Below the pieces are notes generated by a model. The model was not told the origin of the DNA. It was given only the letters and a program-made list of their open reading frames with translations, and searched no databases. A program made the position numbers and the translations under genes. This document shows, in pieces, positions 26,056-34,320 of a stretch of DNA of 64,000 nt. The stretch is from an uncultured Hyphomicrobium sp. Lineage in GTDB: Bacteria; Pseudomonadota; Alphaproteobacteria; Rhizobiales; Hyphomicrobiaceae. The stretch is taken from the NCBI GenBank assembly GCA_934555825.1, contig CAKTFJ010000007.1:1-64000 (forward strand), in the 5' to 3' direction. The first letter of the stretch is position 1. The number at the start of each line of letters is the position of its first letter.

Positions 26056-26637
26056 GTGAAAAGATTTGGTTTTGGTATGATCGTTGCTGCCGGTGTGGTG
26101 GCAGTTTCTATGGGATCTGCAATCGCAGACGACGACAAGTCGGCAGTGCCGAACCCGGAATTCGAAAAGCAGTTCCAGGAAGGCAAGGAATTCAAAGACG
26201 GCAAGTGGACGCTCCCGGACGGCACGCCGACGTATGACGTCAAGCGCAATCCGGAGAACACGGATCACGTGGTGCAGGTCGACTGGAACACCTATTCCGG
26301 CTGGCGCCGCTATCACGCAGAGTGCCACGTGTGTCACGGTCCGAACGCTGAAGGCTCGACGTTTGCGCCTGCCCTGAAGGACTCGCTCAAGACTATGGAT
26401 TACGCGAAGTTCCTCCAGGTCGTCGCGGGTGGTCAAGAAAGCGACATGGGCGGCACCAAGTCCGTCATGCCCGCGCTCGGCGATAACCCGAACGTCATGT
26501 GCTACATCGACGACATCTACATCTATCTCCGCGCCCGCTCGACGGATGCTCTTCCGGGTGGTCGCCTGAGCGCAGACCAGCGCGCTGCGAAGCCGCCGGA
26601 GGCCGTCGAGTACGAGAAGGCCTGTACCGCAGGCTAA
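26056..26637 (+). CDS. xoxG: XoxG-type cytochrome c, electron acceptor of XoxF
   Basis: A 193-aa periplasmic c-type cytochrome of the cytochrome cL group. The signal peptide ends SAIA-DDDK. The single haem site is Cys90-H-V-Cys93-His94 in ECHVCHGPNAEG; SVMPALGDNPNVMCYIDDIYIYLRAR is the conserved C-terminal region with the candidate axial Met. It starts with GTG after AGGGGACGCGC. It follows xoxF after a terminator and precedes xoxJ by 55 bases, the standard xoxFGJ order. Confidence 0.93.
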   Translation: MKRFGFGMIVAAGVVAVSMGSAIADDDKSAVPNPEFEKQFQEGKEFKDGKWTLPDGTPTYDVKRNPENTDHVVQVDWNTYSGWRRYHAECHVCHGPNAEGSTFAPALKDSLKTMDYAKFLQVVAGGQESDMGGTKSVMPALGDNPNVMCYIDDIYIYLRARSTDALPGGRLSADQRAAKPPEAVEYEKACTAG

Positions 26638-26692
26638 GCCTGAGAGACGGGTGGTTCGGCGGCTGCCTCATAAGAACGAGAGAGAAAATCCG

Positions 26693-27556
26693 ATGAGAAC
26701 GCACGCCCTTCTAGCTCTCTTCCTTGGCAGCCTCGTCGTCGCCTCTGGTGACGCCGGGGCTGCCGAGGGTCATCTCGCGGATGCGGTCAACCGCAACGTC
26801 TTCCGCGTCTGTGCAACGCCCGGAAATTTGCCCTACTCGAACGAGAAGAGCGAAGGGTTCGAAAACAAGATCGCCGAGATCTTCGCCGACGAACTCGGGC
26901 GCCCTGTCGAATACACGTGGTTTCCGCAAGGCCTCGGCTTGGTTCGCATGACGCTGGCAGCCCGGCGCTGCGACGTCATCATGGGCACCGTCCAGGCGGA
27001 CGAATACACCCTCAATACCAATCATTATTACCGCACGACCTACGCCATCATCGCCAAGAAAGGCAGCGGCCTTGAGGACGTGAACTCGATCTATGACGAG
27101 CGTCTCAAGGGCAAGACCATTGGCGTCCAGGCGGGCGCCCCCGCAGCCGATCATGTTGCCCGCGCAGGCCTGATGCCGAACGCACGCTCCTATCGCTTTA
27201 TGGTCGACACGCGCCACGAGAGCCCGCCGCGCGAGATGATCCAGGACATCGAAAAGGGCGAGATCGATGCGGGCGTGCTGTGGGGCCCGTACGCGGGCTA
27301 TCACGCGAAGGAATTCGACGATCTGGTCGTCAATCCGATCGTCGAAGCGCGCCGGCCCGGCACCGAACGGCTCGACTATCGCATCACCCTAGGCGTGCGC
27401 GTCAACGAAGTGCAGTGGAAGCACGAAATCAACGACGTGATCACGAAGCGCCAGGGCGACATCGACAAGATCCTCCTCGACTATGGCGTGCCGATCATCG
27501 ACGAGGACAACAAAATCATCACGGAGCCGCGCGGTCCCGTGAAGGGCACCAACTAA
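26693..27556 (+). CDS. xoxJ: XoxJ periplasmic solute-binding-like protein
   Basis: A 287-aa protein with the type 3 solute-binding fold, homologous to MxaJ. XoxJ is thought to help activate or mature XoxF. The signal peptide ends about GAAEGH. FRVCATPGNLPYSNEKSEGFENKIAEI is the typical lobe-1 start; TWFPQGLGLVRMTLAARRCDVIMG and TTYAIIAKKGSGLEDV follow. The ATG at 26693 is chosen over an upstream in-frame ATG (26651) because the signal peptide begins there. It is co-directional with xoxG. Confidence 0.92.
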   Translation: MRTHALLALFLGSLVVASGDAGAAEGHLADAVNRNVFRVCATPGNLPYSNEKSEGFENKIAEIFADELGRPVEYTWFPQGLGLVRMTLAARRCDVIMGTVQADEYTLNTNHYYRTTYAIIAKKGSGLEDVNSIYDERLKGKTIGVQAGAPAADHVARAGLMPNARSYRFMVDTRHESPPREMIQDIEKGEIDAGVLWGPYAGYHAKEFDDLVVNPIVEARRPGTERLDYRITLGVRVNEVQWKHEINDVITKRQGDIDKILLDYGVPIIDEDNKIITEPRGPVKGTN

Positions 27557-27599
27557 AGTCCATCTGGCCCAAGCTTCCGTACAGAGCGGGCGGAGATTG

Positions 27600-27631
27600 A
27601 CGCCGGGCGTGCACGTGTGTACGCCCGGCGT
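27600..27631. terminator. Hairpin after xoxJ
   Basis: ACGCCGGGCGT and ACGCCCGGCGT form an 11-bp stem around a 10-base loop. No T run follows, so termination strength is uncertain; it may instead stabilise the xoxGJ message. Confidence 0.5.
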
Positions 27632-27666
27632 ATGTCGTTTGGAGCAGGGCGCTGAGGAGCATCGGC

Positions 27667-28263
27667 GTGCGATCGGGCTGGGTGACGATGGGCGCCGTTT
27701 CGTTCGTAGCGTGCACGCGCGCATGTTTGGCGGTCGTGGCCATCATGCTGCTCTCCCTGCCGCAAGCATCTGCTGCCGGCGCCGGTAACGTGCCGGAACT
27801 CGATGGCTATAGAACCGACGACTACCGAGCCCCTGTTCCTCTCACATTGAAGGGCGCGCGCTCGATCGACGCGGACGACGCAGAAAAGATCGTCCGCGAA
27901 GGACATGCGCTATTCGTCGATGTCTATCCCCGCGCGAAAAAGCCGCCGAACCTCCCGAAAGGGACAATCTGGCGCGACCCCACCCACATGAGCATCAAAG
28001 GCGCCTACTGGCTGCCGAATGTGGGATACGGCGTGCTGTCCGACGAGTTTGAAGAGTACTTCAAGACGCGCTTGGCGATGTTGACAGAGAATGATCCGTC
28101 ACGCGCGATCGTCTTCTTCTGCCAGCGGGATTGCTGGATGTCCTGGAACGCCGCCAAGCGCGCGCTCGAATGGGGCTATTCGGATGTGCTCTGGTTTTCC
28201 GAAGGAACGGACGCTTGGCAGGAGCACGGCTTCGACCTCGTGAAGGTGGAGCCGGTTCCTTAA
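27667..28263 (+). CDS. PQQ-dependent catabolism-associated rhodanese-like protein (CQRDCW motif)
   Basis: A 198-aa exported rhodanese-fold protein of the family found in PQQ alcohol-oxidation loci. A hydrophobic signal covers about 8-38. The segment IVFFCQRDCWMSWNAAKRAL contains Cys152 and Cys156 followed by Trp157, so the observed spacing is C-x3-C-W; Cys152 is at the position of the rhodanese active site. GYSDVLWFSEGTDAWQEHG is the conserved end. The GTG start has GAGGAG upstream. A role in sulfur or thiol chemistry that supports the quinoprotein, perhaps with the SoxYZ-like carrier, is possible; no function is proven. Confidence 0.88.
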   Translation: MRSGWVTMGAVSFVACTRACLAVVAIMLLSLPQASAAGAGNVPELDGYRTDDYRAPVPLTLKGARSIDADDAEKIVREGHALFVDVYPRAKKPPNLPKGTIWRDPTHMSIKGAYWLPNVGYGVLSDEFEEYFKTRLAMLTENDPSRAIVFFCQRDCWMSWNAAKRALEWGYSDVLWFSEGTDAWQEHGFDLVKVEPVP

Positions 28264-28371
28264 GCGCGGACGGACAAGCGGTCTCGTGGCGTAGAGACGC
28301 AAGATGCGCGTGGTGGGGCTCGCTTGAGCGAACGTCGCCGCCGCGCTGCGTCAGGCCATCGAAAAAGGAAG

Positions 28372-29085
28372 TTAGCTCGTCATCCCGTTACGGATCGCAC
28401 GCGTCAGCATGAAAAGGCGCTCCTCGATCAGAACCGGCAACTCGCACGCGAGCGGAATGTTCGTCTGCCGCTCGTGGAAAATGCGCTGAGCCCAATCGAA
28501 CTTCTCTTGCGCGTCTTTGAGCTTGGCGGCTGCGTCGTCGTCCGTCGGCGCCTTGTCCTGAAGCTTGGAGATGGCCGAACTCTGCCGCTCGAGTTCCCGT
28601 GAGCGCTCCTGCTGCGAACGCTGATAGCGTTCGATGCCTGCCATCACGCCGCGGCGCTGCGTCGTCGCCCTGTCGAACAACCCGGCGAACAGCAGCGTCA
28701 GCCGTTCGTCCTTCTTGTCCTCCGGCAGCTCCTTCGCGAACGCTTCCACCGCATCTTCAGCCTGATCGACAGGGATGCGGCGGCTCGAAAGAACCTCGAT
28801 GAGGGCTGAGACGTCGTTGTCCAGGAACCAGCCTTTGACCCCATCGATGGACGGTCCGTCCCAGATCTGCGCGACAGAAAGCGTGTCCACCCTGCGTTGC
28901 ACGCAAGGCCAGGCGGACGTCATGTCGATCGGTGGCGGTGCGGGTTCGCCGACGGCAGGCATCGGCGTTACGGCGGGGCCACCCGCCGCCGCTGGGCTGG
29001 ATTGGAGTGCGAACGACGCGCCGAGGAGGAAGGCCGCGCCAAGGACGAAGGATGCGATCGAAGCATTCTGAGCGGTGCTGGTCAT
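28372..29085 (-). CDS. Exported protein of unknown function in the ABC/PQQ cluster (237 aa)
   Basis: I cannot name a family. A signal segment (about 10-34) is followed by a Pro-rich linker (PAVTPMPAVGEPAPPPIDM). The domain WPCVQRRVDTLSVAQIWDGPSID and a later helical, charged stretch (GIERYQRSQQERSRELERQSSAISKLQDK) probably form a coiled coil. It is the last gene on the minus strand after the ABC permease. An exported protein of unknown function also occurs in lanthanide-uptake (lut) clusters of methylotrophs, so a related role is possible. Confidence 0.75.
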   Translation of the reverse strand: MTSTAQNASIASFVLGAAFLLGASFALQSSPAAAGGPAVTPMPAVGEPAPPPIDMTSAWPCVQRRVDTLSVAQIWDGPSIDGVKGWFLDNDVSALIEVLSSRRIPVDQAEDAVEAFAKELPEDKKDERLTLLFAGLFDRATTQRRGVMAGIERYQRSQQERSRELERQSSAISKLQDKAPTDDDAAAKLKDAQEKFDWAQRIFHERQTNIPLACELPVLIEERLFMLTRAIRNGMTS

Positions 29086-29166
29086 TTTTGTCTCTCGTTG
29101 GTCCAGTTCGCCGAAGAAGCTGAAACAGGCTTTTGAAGTCTCCGTTTTGAGGATGGGAGCGAAGCC

Positions 29167-30063
29167 TTAACTTGCTCTCGCGCCCGGGCCGCCACGCCGT
29201 GCGATCAGGCCCTTGGAGGGGTTATAGGCATAAACCGCTGCCCCAAGGAAGAATACCGTATAGCCGATGACAACATACAGATTTGTAAGGTCGATCGAAC
29301 CGTCGCTGAGCCGCGGACCGACCTGCCCGTAAAGCGCAAACCGGATCAACTCCACCGCATAGGTGAACGGATTAACCTTGCAGATCTCGTAGAGCAGCGG
29401 GCTCGATTCACGGATGCGCCAAAGAGGGTAGAGGGCGGATGAAGCGAAGAACATCGGGAAGATGACGAAGTTCATGACGCCCGCGAAATTCTCGAGCTGG
29501 CGGATCACCGATGAGATGAAAAGCGCCATGGCGCCGAGCATGAGCCCCGCAAGGATAATGGCCGGCGCGACCGTGAAGTATCCGATGAACGGAGGCTCGA
29601 TTTCCCAGAAATAGCAGACTGCGAGAAAGGCGTAGGCCTGCAGGAGCGCAACCGCCACCGAGCCGATGAGCTTCGACAACAAGAGGAACGAGCGCGGGAA
29701 CGGGCTTACAAGCAGCGTGCGCATGGCGCCCGTTTCGCGGTCGTAAACCATCGACAGCGAGGACTGCATCGCGTTGAAGAGCAGGATCATCGCGATCAGG
29801 CCCGGCGTAATGAACGTCTCGTAGAGCACGTAGGTCTGATAGGGCGGAATGATCGAGACGCCGAGCACCTGTCGGAAGCCTGCGGCGAAGATAAAGAGCC
29901 ACACGAGAGGACGGACGAGGGCCGAGAAGAAGCGTTCGCGCTGATGCAGGAAGCGCAGCACCTCGCGCCACACGATTCCGCGGAAACACGCGAGATACGC
30001 GAAGAAACCAAGACCGCGCGGGGCCTGATCGACCATCGGACGGACGACATCGACCTTGTTCAT
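29167..30063 (-). CDS. ABC-2 type transporter permease, PQQ-dehydrogenase-associated (PedC/LutF-like)
   Basis: A 298-aa membrane permease with about six transmembrane helices (for example LVWLFIFAAGFRQVLG and AFLAVCYFWEI). The signature of the family is MQSSLSMVYDRETGAMRTLLVSPFPRSF. The start overlaps the ATPase stop by four bases (ATGA). Together with the ATPase, propeller and binding protein it matches the four-part ABC system of PQQ-dependent alcohol dehydrogenase loci. Homologous systems (PedA1A2BC in Pseudomonas putida, Lut in Methylorubrum) serve lanthanide uptake; that role here is inferred. Confidence 0.85.
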   Translation of the reverse strand: MNKVDVVRPMVDQAPRGLGFFAYLACFRGIVWREVLRFLHQRERFFSALVRPLVWLFIFAAGFRQVLGVSIIPPYQTYVLYETFITPGLIAMILLFNAMQSSLSMVYDRETGAMRTLLVSPFPRSFLLLSKLIGSVAVALLQAYAFLAVCYFWEIEPPFIGYFTVAPAIILAGLMLGAMALFISSVIRQLENFAGVMNFVIFPMFFASSALYPLWRIRESSPLLYEICKVNPFTYAVELIRFALYGQVGPRLSDGSIDLTNLYVVIGYTVFFLGAAVYAYNPSKGLIARRGGPGARAS

Positions 30064-30839
30064 GCCGCATCCTCCTCCGACTGGGTGCCGGTGAGTACGC
30101 GGAAGGCATCCCGTGCATTTGTTGTTCCTGCAGCTTCGAGAAGCTCGGGAACCTGCCCCGTGAATAGAACTTGTCCTTTGTGCAGGACGATGACGAGATC
30201 GTCGGGTGCGATCTCATCGATGAGATGGGTGGCCCACAACACGCCAAGTCCTTGTTGTGAGACCAGACCGCGGACGATCTTTATGACGCTCTCGCGCGAA
30301 CCGATGTCGAGGCCCACTGTCGGCTCGTCGAGCAGCAGGCAACCCGGCCGATGCAGCAGCGAGCGCGCGATTTCCACGCGCCGCGCCTGTCCGCCCGAAA
30401 GATTGCGCACCTTCTCGTGCGCGCGATCCGCGAGACCGACGGTTTCGAGCGCTTCCTGCGCCCGCTTCTTCGCTTCTCGCCGCCCGAGCCCATGGAGGGC
30501 TGCGTGATAGAGCAGGTTCTGCTGAAGCGAGAGATCGGAATCGAGCGTCCGCGACTGAAACACCACGCCGAGCCGCTGCAATGCGGAGCCCGGCGTCCGG
30601 CGTACATCGCGGCCGAGAATGCGGATTTGGCCGGTCACGTTGTCGTAAAGGCGTGTGATCAGCGCGAACAATGTGGATTTGCCGGCACCGTTGAGGCCGA
30701 GCAGAACCGCGAACGTTCCCCTCGGTACGGTGAGCGATACGTCGTCGAGCACGCGTTTGTCGCCGAAGCTGTGGCTCACGCTGTTGACGACGAGCGCGTC
30801 GGGCGAGGATGTCTCGGATGTTGTGCTGGCGGTGCTCAC
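30060..30839 (-). CDS. ABC transporter ATPase, PQQ-dehydrogenase-associated (PedB/LutE-like)
   Basis: A 259-aa ABC ATPase. Walker A is GLNGAGKST (about 47-55), the Q-loop VVFQSRTLD, the signature LSGGQARRVEIARSLLHRP, Walker B CLLLDEPTVGLD and the H-loop ATHLIDE. The GTG at 30839 was chosen because it overlaps the stop of a small upstream ORF by four bases (GTGA); the frame is open far upstream without family similarity. It works with the adjacent permease, and probably with the binding and propeller proteins upstream. Confidence 0.88.
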   Translation of the reverse strand: MSTASTTSETSSPDALVVNSVSHSFGDKRVLDDVSLTVPRGTFAVLLGLNGAGKSTLFALITRLYDNVTGQIRILGRDVRRTPGSALQRLGVVFQSRTLDSDLSLQQNLLYHAALHGLGRREAKKRAQEALETVGLADRAHEKVRNLSGGQARRVEIARSLLHRPGCLLLDEPTVGLDIGSRESVIKIVRGLVSQQGLGVLWATHLIDEIAPDDLVIVLHKGQVLFTGQVPELLEAAGTTNARDAFRVLTGTQSEEDAA

Positions 30840-31036
30840 GTGACGGATAAAGTCCCTTGCTGATCCGTTGCTGCGAGGGCTTGGCCGCTCCGCGGAGAGA
30901 CGCCCGGACGGATCACGACAAGTTGGGCGCAGCCCCGATGTTCGATCTCGTGCTGCCGATCCACGAGTTTGATGTCTATTCCTTCGATGTGGTCTCGCCG
31001 AAGCGTCCGTAGACGTCGGGCGAGATGAAAGCGCAT
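30836..31036 (-). CDS. Possible small protein overlapping the ATPase start (66 aa)
   Basis: An unrecognised ORF, basic and without a signal peptide (MRFHLARRLRTLRRDHIEGI at the start). Its only support is position: its stop overlaps the ATPase GTG by four bases, as in coupled genes, and it fills a 340-base gap in an otherwise tight cluster. The ribosome site is poor (GGCAGGCG). It could be a chance ORF in the untranslated leader. Confidence 0.3.
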   Translation of the reverse strand: MRFHLARRLRTLRRDHIEGIDIKLVDRQHEIEHRGCAQLVVIRPGVSPRSGQALAATDQQGTLSVT

Positions 31037-31147
31037 TCACGCCTGCCAGTCGATGAGAAATTGAGCAAGGTGCTTTCCCAAAAAGAATGGAAGTCTCGCC
31101 AACATCCATGCAGAAAGCGGAAAACACCTGGCAGTGAAAGCATGAAA

Positions 31148-31171
31148 CGGAGCGCGCCGTATCGCGCTCCG
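31148..31171 (-). terminator. Hairpin after the propeller gene in the ABC cluster
   Basis: CGGAGCGCG and CGCGCTCCG form a 9-bp stem with a 6-base loop, followed on the minus strand by TTTCATG. It lies 10 bases after the propeller stop and may partly separate the binding protein/propeller pair from the ATPase/permease pair. Confidence 0.5.
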
Positions 31172-31180
31172 TCCCGTCAC

Positions 31181-32167
31181 TTAGTTTGGCGCAGCAACCA
31201 CACCCCACGGATAACGGCCGACGCGGATCGACTTGGTCACCTTGAGCGATGCGACATCAATCACGGAAACATCGTTCGATGTGCCGTTGGTCGTGAACAG
31301 AAGCTTCTCGTCGGGTGTGAAGCCGAGGTTCCACACGCGTTGGCCGACGAGCAGATAGCGCTCGACCTCACGCGTGGCCACGTCCACCACAGCGACACGG
31401 TTGGACGGTCCGAGCGCGACGAAAGCCTTCTTGCCGTCGCTCGTGATGCGCACGCCAACCGGCTGAATCGCGTCTTTCGTAATGCCCTGGATTTCGAAGT
31501 TGATCTTGGCGAGAACCTCGCGCGTCTCGGTCGCGATGACGGTGACAGTGCCGCCGATTTCGGCCGACACCCACACTTCCTTGCCATCCGGCGTGAATTC
31601 CGCAACGCGCGGACGGCTGTCCACGAGCACGTTGTCGATCACTTTGAGGCTCTCGGTGTCGATGAAGTGCGCCATGTTGGTGGTTTCGGAGGTGTTGACC
31701 AGCCACTTGCCGTCCGGGCTCATGCCCATGCCCTCCGGCTCCACGCCGACCGGAATGTCGGTGATGATCCGGTTTTCGAAGATGTCGACGACGGTGACGA
31801 GGTTGTCGTCCTCGTTCGAAACGTAAAGCGGATTTCCGGACGTGTGCAGGATCGGAAGCTCGGGATCGGGGCCTGACGGCAGGTCCTTCACCAGTTCGTA
31901 GGTCTGGGTGTCGAACACCTGCAGCTTGTTGTCGTCACTCACGCACACGATCACCCATTTGCCTTCGTTGCCGAGGATGATTCCGCGCGGGCGGTTTCCG
32001 GTTTTGATCGTGTGAATGACTTCGAGCGTCTCGCTGTCGATCACCGAGATGGTGTTCTCCTTCTCGTTCGAAACGAACACCCGATAGGCAAACGCGTTCG
32101 AGGCGGAGAAGGCCAGCATGACGCCGGCAAATAGTGCCAATGCGAGGCCCGTGCTTTGTCTTTTCAC
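31181..32167 (-). CDS. PQQ-associated YVTN beta-propeller protein of the ABC cluster
   Basis: A 328-aa exported propeller with a signal peptide (about 1-27, ending NAFA-YRVFV) and repeated blades (NEKENTISVIDSETLEVIHTI, SNDVSVIDVASLKVTKSI). It belongs to the propeller family tied to PQQ-dependent ABC systems. The GTG at 32167 follows AAGGAG. It lies between the binding-protein gene and the ATPase gene, so it probably acts as an extra periplasmic binding component. It is a paralogue in fold of the protein at 19081-20082. Confidence 0.88.
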   Translation of the reverse strand: MKRQSTGLALALFAGVMLAFSASNAFAYRVFVSNEKENTISVIDSETLEVIHTIKTGNRPRGIILGNEGKWVIVCVSDDNKLQVFDTQTYELVKDLPSGPDPELPILHTSGNPLYVSNEDDNLVTVVDIFENRIITDIPVGVEPEGMGMSPDGKWLVNTSETTNMAHFIDTESLKVIDNVLVDSRPRVAEFTPDGKEVWVSAEIGGTVTVIATETREVLAKINFEIQGITKDAIQPVGVRITSDGKKAFVALGPSNRVAVVDVATREVERYLLVGQRVWNLGFTPDEKLLFTTNGTSNDVSVIDVASLKVTKSIRVGRYPWGVVAAPN

Positions 32168-32199
32168 GTTAAAGCTCCTTGGGGTGGTTCGCTCAAATC

Positions 32200-33546
32200 T
32201 TATTGAAAGGCGGTGCATTTGGTCTCGGGCCGATCGACGCCCAGCGTGTCGAGCTCGGAGAACTCGTGCAGGAAGCCGGGCTGCGGCGAAACCGTGACGT
32301 GGATTTTCGGCGTGGCGATGAAGATCGGCTGGCGAAGCTGCCCGTTCCACGGGCGGTACGTGAGCTTTTGTCCCTTGAATGCGGCGAGATCGAATTTGTC
32401 GGACCGCATGTAGTCGATCAGCGTCTTGGCGTCCGACGAGTTCGTGCGCGAAGCTGCCTCGCCCACCGAGCGCACAGCCGTCCAGGCGTTGTAATCGAGC
32501 GGGCGCATCTGCCGCTTTGCGAGGCGCTGAAAGCGGTTCTGGAACTGCGTGCCGCCCCAAAGCTCGACAGCCGGATGCCACGTTGTCGGGTAGAGGCCGG
32601 CCGTTCCGACGACAGGACGCGAGATCCACGTGCGATAAGGGAAGTACTCGCCGAAGAGTTCGCCTTCGTCTGCAATCACGACGACGTCGTGATCCGGCGC
32701 GCCCTGCATGAAGCTTGGGATCTGCTGCTGGATCTGCTCGAAACCGCCGTCCGCGCGCCGGCTGCCCGGCTCGTATTCGAACATGCGCTCATCGACAATC
32801 TTGAGGCCGAAGCGCGTGGCAGCCCGCTTGAGAGCATCCGCGAACGCCTTGTCTTCCGGTGCAGGGCCTACGACCAGCAGCCAATTGCGCCACTGCTTCC
32901 AGGCCAGATACTGAGCGAGTGCGTCTGCCAGCATCGTGCGCGACGGCGCCGTATGCTTGACGTTCACGCGGCAGTTCTCTTCACGCAGCTCCTCGTCGGG
33001 CGCTCCGACGTTGAACACGACCGCGTCCTTGTCCTTGAGCGCGTCCGCGAGCTTCAGCAACGTCTCCGGCCGAGCATCCGCGACAACGAACGGGAAGCCT
33101 TCGTCGACCTTTTTCGTCACCTCGGCGACGAATTCATCGGCATTCGCGTTCTCGACCGTGTCGAGAAGGAATTCCTGCTTCAGGAACCGTCCGGTGGTGT
33201 TGTTGTCCTCGATGCCGAGGTGAGCGCCGGCAAGCCCTTCATCAGGCGGCGGAATATCGAGAAGCGAGAGCGGAGGGAGACGGTCCTCTTGGATCTCGCG
33301 CGCCATCAGGATACGAATTTTCAGAACATCGTCTTTTTTTGCTTCGGGAGCAGCAGCTTGTGGCGCGGCGGGCGCGTCCTTCGCCGGTGTTTGAGGCGCG
33401 CCCTCTCCGGCGCGCACCGGCAATGCAGCGGCCAGCAATAGCGCAGCGCCTGCAGCAACGAGGGAGAAACCCTTAAGGATAGAAGGGTTGGGACGGCACA
33501 AAACAGACCGGGCGGGCCGAGGCCCCGGCCCAGCATAAACTCTCAT
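32200..33546 (-). CDS. ABC transporter substrate-binding protein, PQQ-dehydrogenase-associated (PedA1/LutA-like)
   Basis: A 448-aa exported protein of the type 1 periplasmic-binding fold. An N-terminal hydrophobic segment (FSLVAAGAALLLAAALPVRA) is followed by an Ala/Pro-rich linker. IRILMAREIQEDRLPPLSLLDIPP starts the domain; WKQWRNWLLVVGPAPEDKAFADALKRAA and HDVVVIADEGELFGEYFPYRTW are conserved blocks. The ATG has GGGAGGATAACGC upstream. It is the first gene of the minus-strand cluster. Lanthanide binding is inferred from homologous systems and from the xoxF context. Confidence 0.86.
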   Translation of the reverse strand: MRVYAGPGPRPARSVLCRPNPSILKGFSLVAAGAALLLAAALPVRAGEGAPQTPAKDAPAAPQAAAPEAKKDDVLKIRILMAREIQEDRLPPLSLLDIPPPDEGLAGAHLGIEDNNTTGRFLKQEFLLDTVENANADEFVAEVTKKVDEGFPFVVADARPETLLKLADALKDKDAVVFNVGAPDEELREENCRVNVKHTAPSRTMLADALAQYLAWKQWRNWLLVVGPAPEDKAFADALKRAATRFGLKIVDERMFEYEPGSRRADGGFEQIQQQIPSFMQGAPDHDVVVIADEGELFGEYFPYRTWISRPVVGTAGLYPTTWHPAVELWGGTQFQNRFQRLAKRQMRPLDYNAWTAVRSVGEAASRTNSSDAKTLIDYMRSDKFDLAAFKGQKLTYRPWNGQLRQPIFIATPKIHVTVSPQPGFLHEFSELDTLGVDRPETKCTAFQ

Positions 33547-33783
33547 GCGTTATCCTCCCGCCAGGCTTGTTCGGCACCGCCGAAATGCCCGGGTACATTG
33601 TAACATCTTCCCCGGGAACATCGCATCGAATTGCCAATTGTCAAGTTCACCGAACTTGGTGCTCTCGTTTTTGTTACAGGCTGTGAGGAGGGCGGCGCGG
33701 AGTTTAGGGCTTGCCAATCCAAGCGCATCGAACGCACGTTATAGCATAAGCACTAAAGTCGACATGACGAACGGCGAGGCAGG

Positions 33784-34320
33784 ATGACGAAGGGGCGAAA
33801 CGCGGGTTGGCTGACCCTGCTGGCGGCGGCGATCCTGTCGCTTCCAGCGACGGCCGAAGCGGGTCCCAAGTTGCTACTTTTCCCGATCGAAATGTCGATC
33901 CCGCGAACCGAGATGGATTTTTTCGCCCCCACAGTGGGACCTTCTCCCGCCGAGCAGGAGCGCTTGAAAAAGGCGAATGCCGAACTCGCCAAGCTGATTG
34001 AGACCGACGGGCGGTACGACCTCGTGGACATTGCGCCCTATAGTGCCGATATCGAAGCGGCACAGCCCATATCCGAGTGCAATGGCTGTGAGATCGACAT
34101 CGGCGCCAAGGCCGGCGCGGACCTGTTGATGGTGAGTGTTCTGAGCAAGATATCCGAGACACATCTGAGCCTGACAGTCTCGCTGATCGACGTCGCCAAG
34201 AGCGGAGTGGTGAGCAATTCGAGCGTGCTGATCCAGGGCAACACCGATGAGTCCTGGCAGCACGGTGTCCGCTGGCTCGCCCGCAATCGTTTGCTGGTGG
34301 CTGAGGGCAAGCCGCAATGA
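33784..34320 (+). CDS. DUF2380-like exported protein next to the ABC systems
   Basis: A 178-aa exported protein with a signal (about 8-25, ATAEA-GPKLLLF). KLLLFPIEMSIPRTEMDFFAP and ISECNGCEIDIGAKAGADLLMVSVLSKISETHLSLTVSLIDV look like the DUF2380 group, which is often seen in PQQ alcohol-oxidation loci. A conserved-looking ECNGCE cysteine pair is present. It is divergent from the binding-protein gene and overlaps the next gene by four bases (ATGA), so it is coupled to the second ABC system. Its function is unknown. Confidence 0.75.
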   Translation: MTKGRNAGWLTLLAAAILSLPATAEAGPKLLLFPIEMSIPRTEMDFFAPTVGPSPAEQERLKKANAELAKLIETDGRYDLVDIAPYSADIEAAQPISECNGCEIDIGAKAGADLLMVSVLSKISETHLSLTVSLIDVAKSGVVSNSSVLIQGNTDESWQHGVRWLARNRLLVAEGKPQ

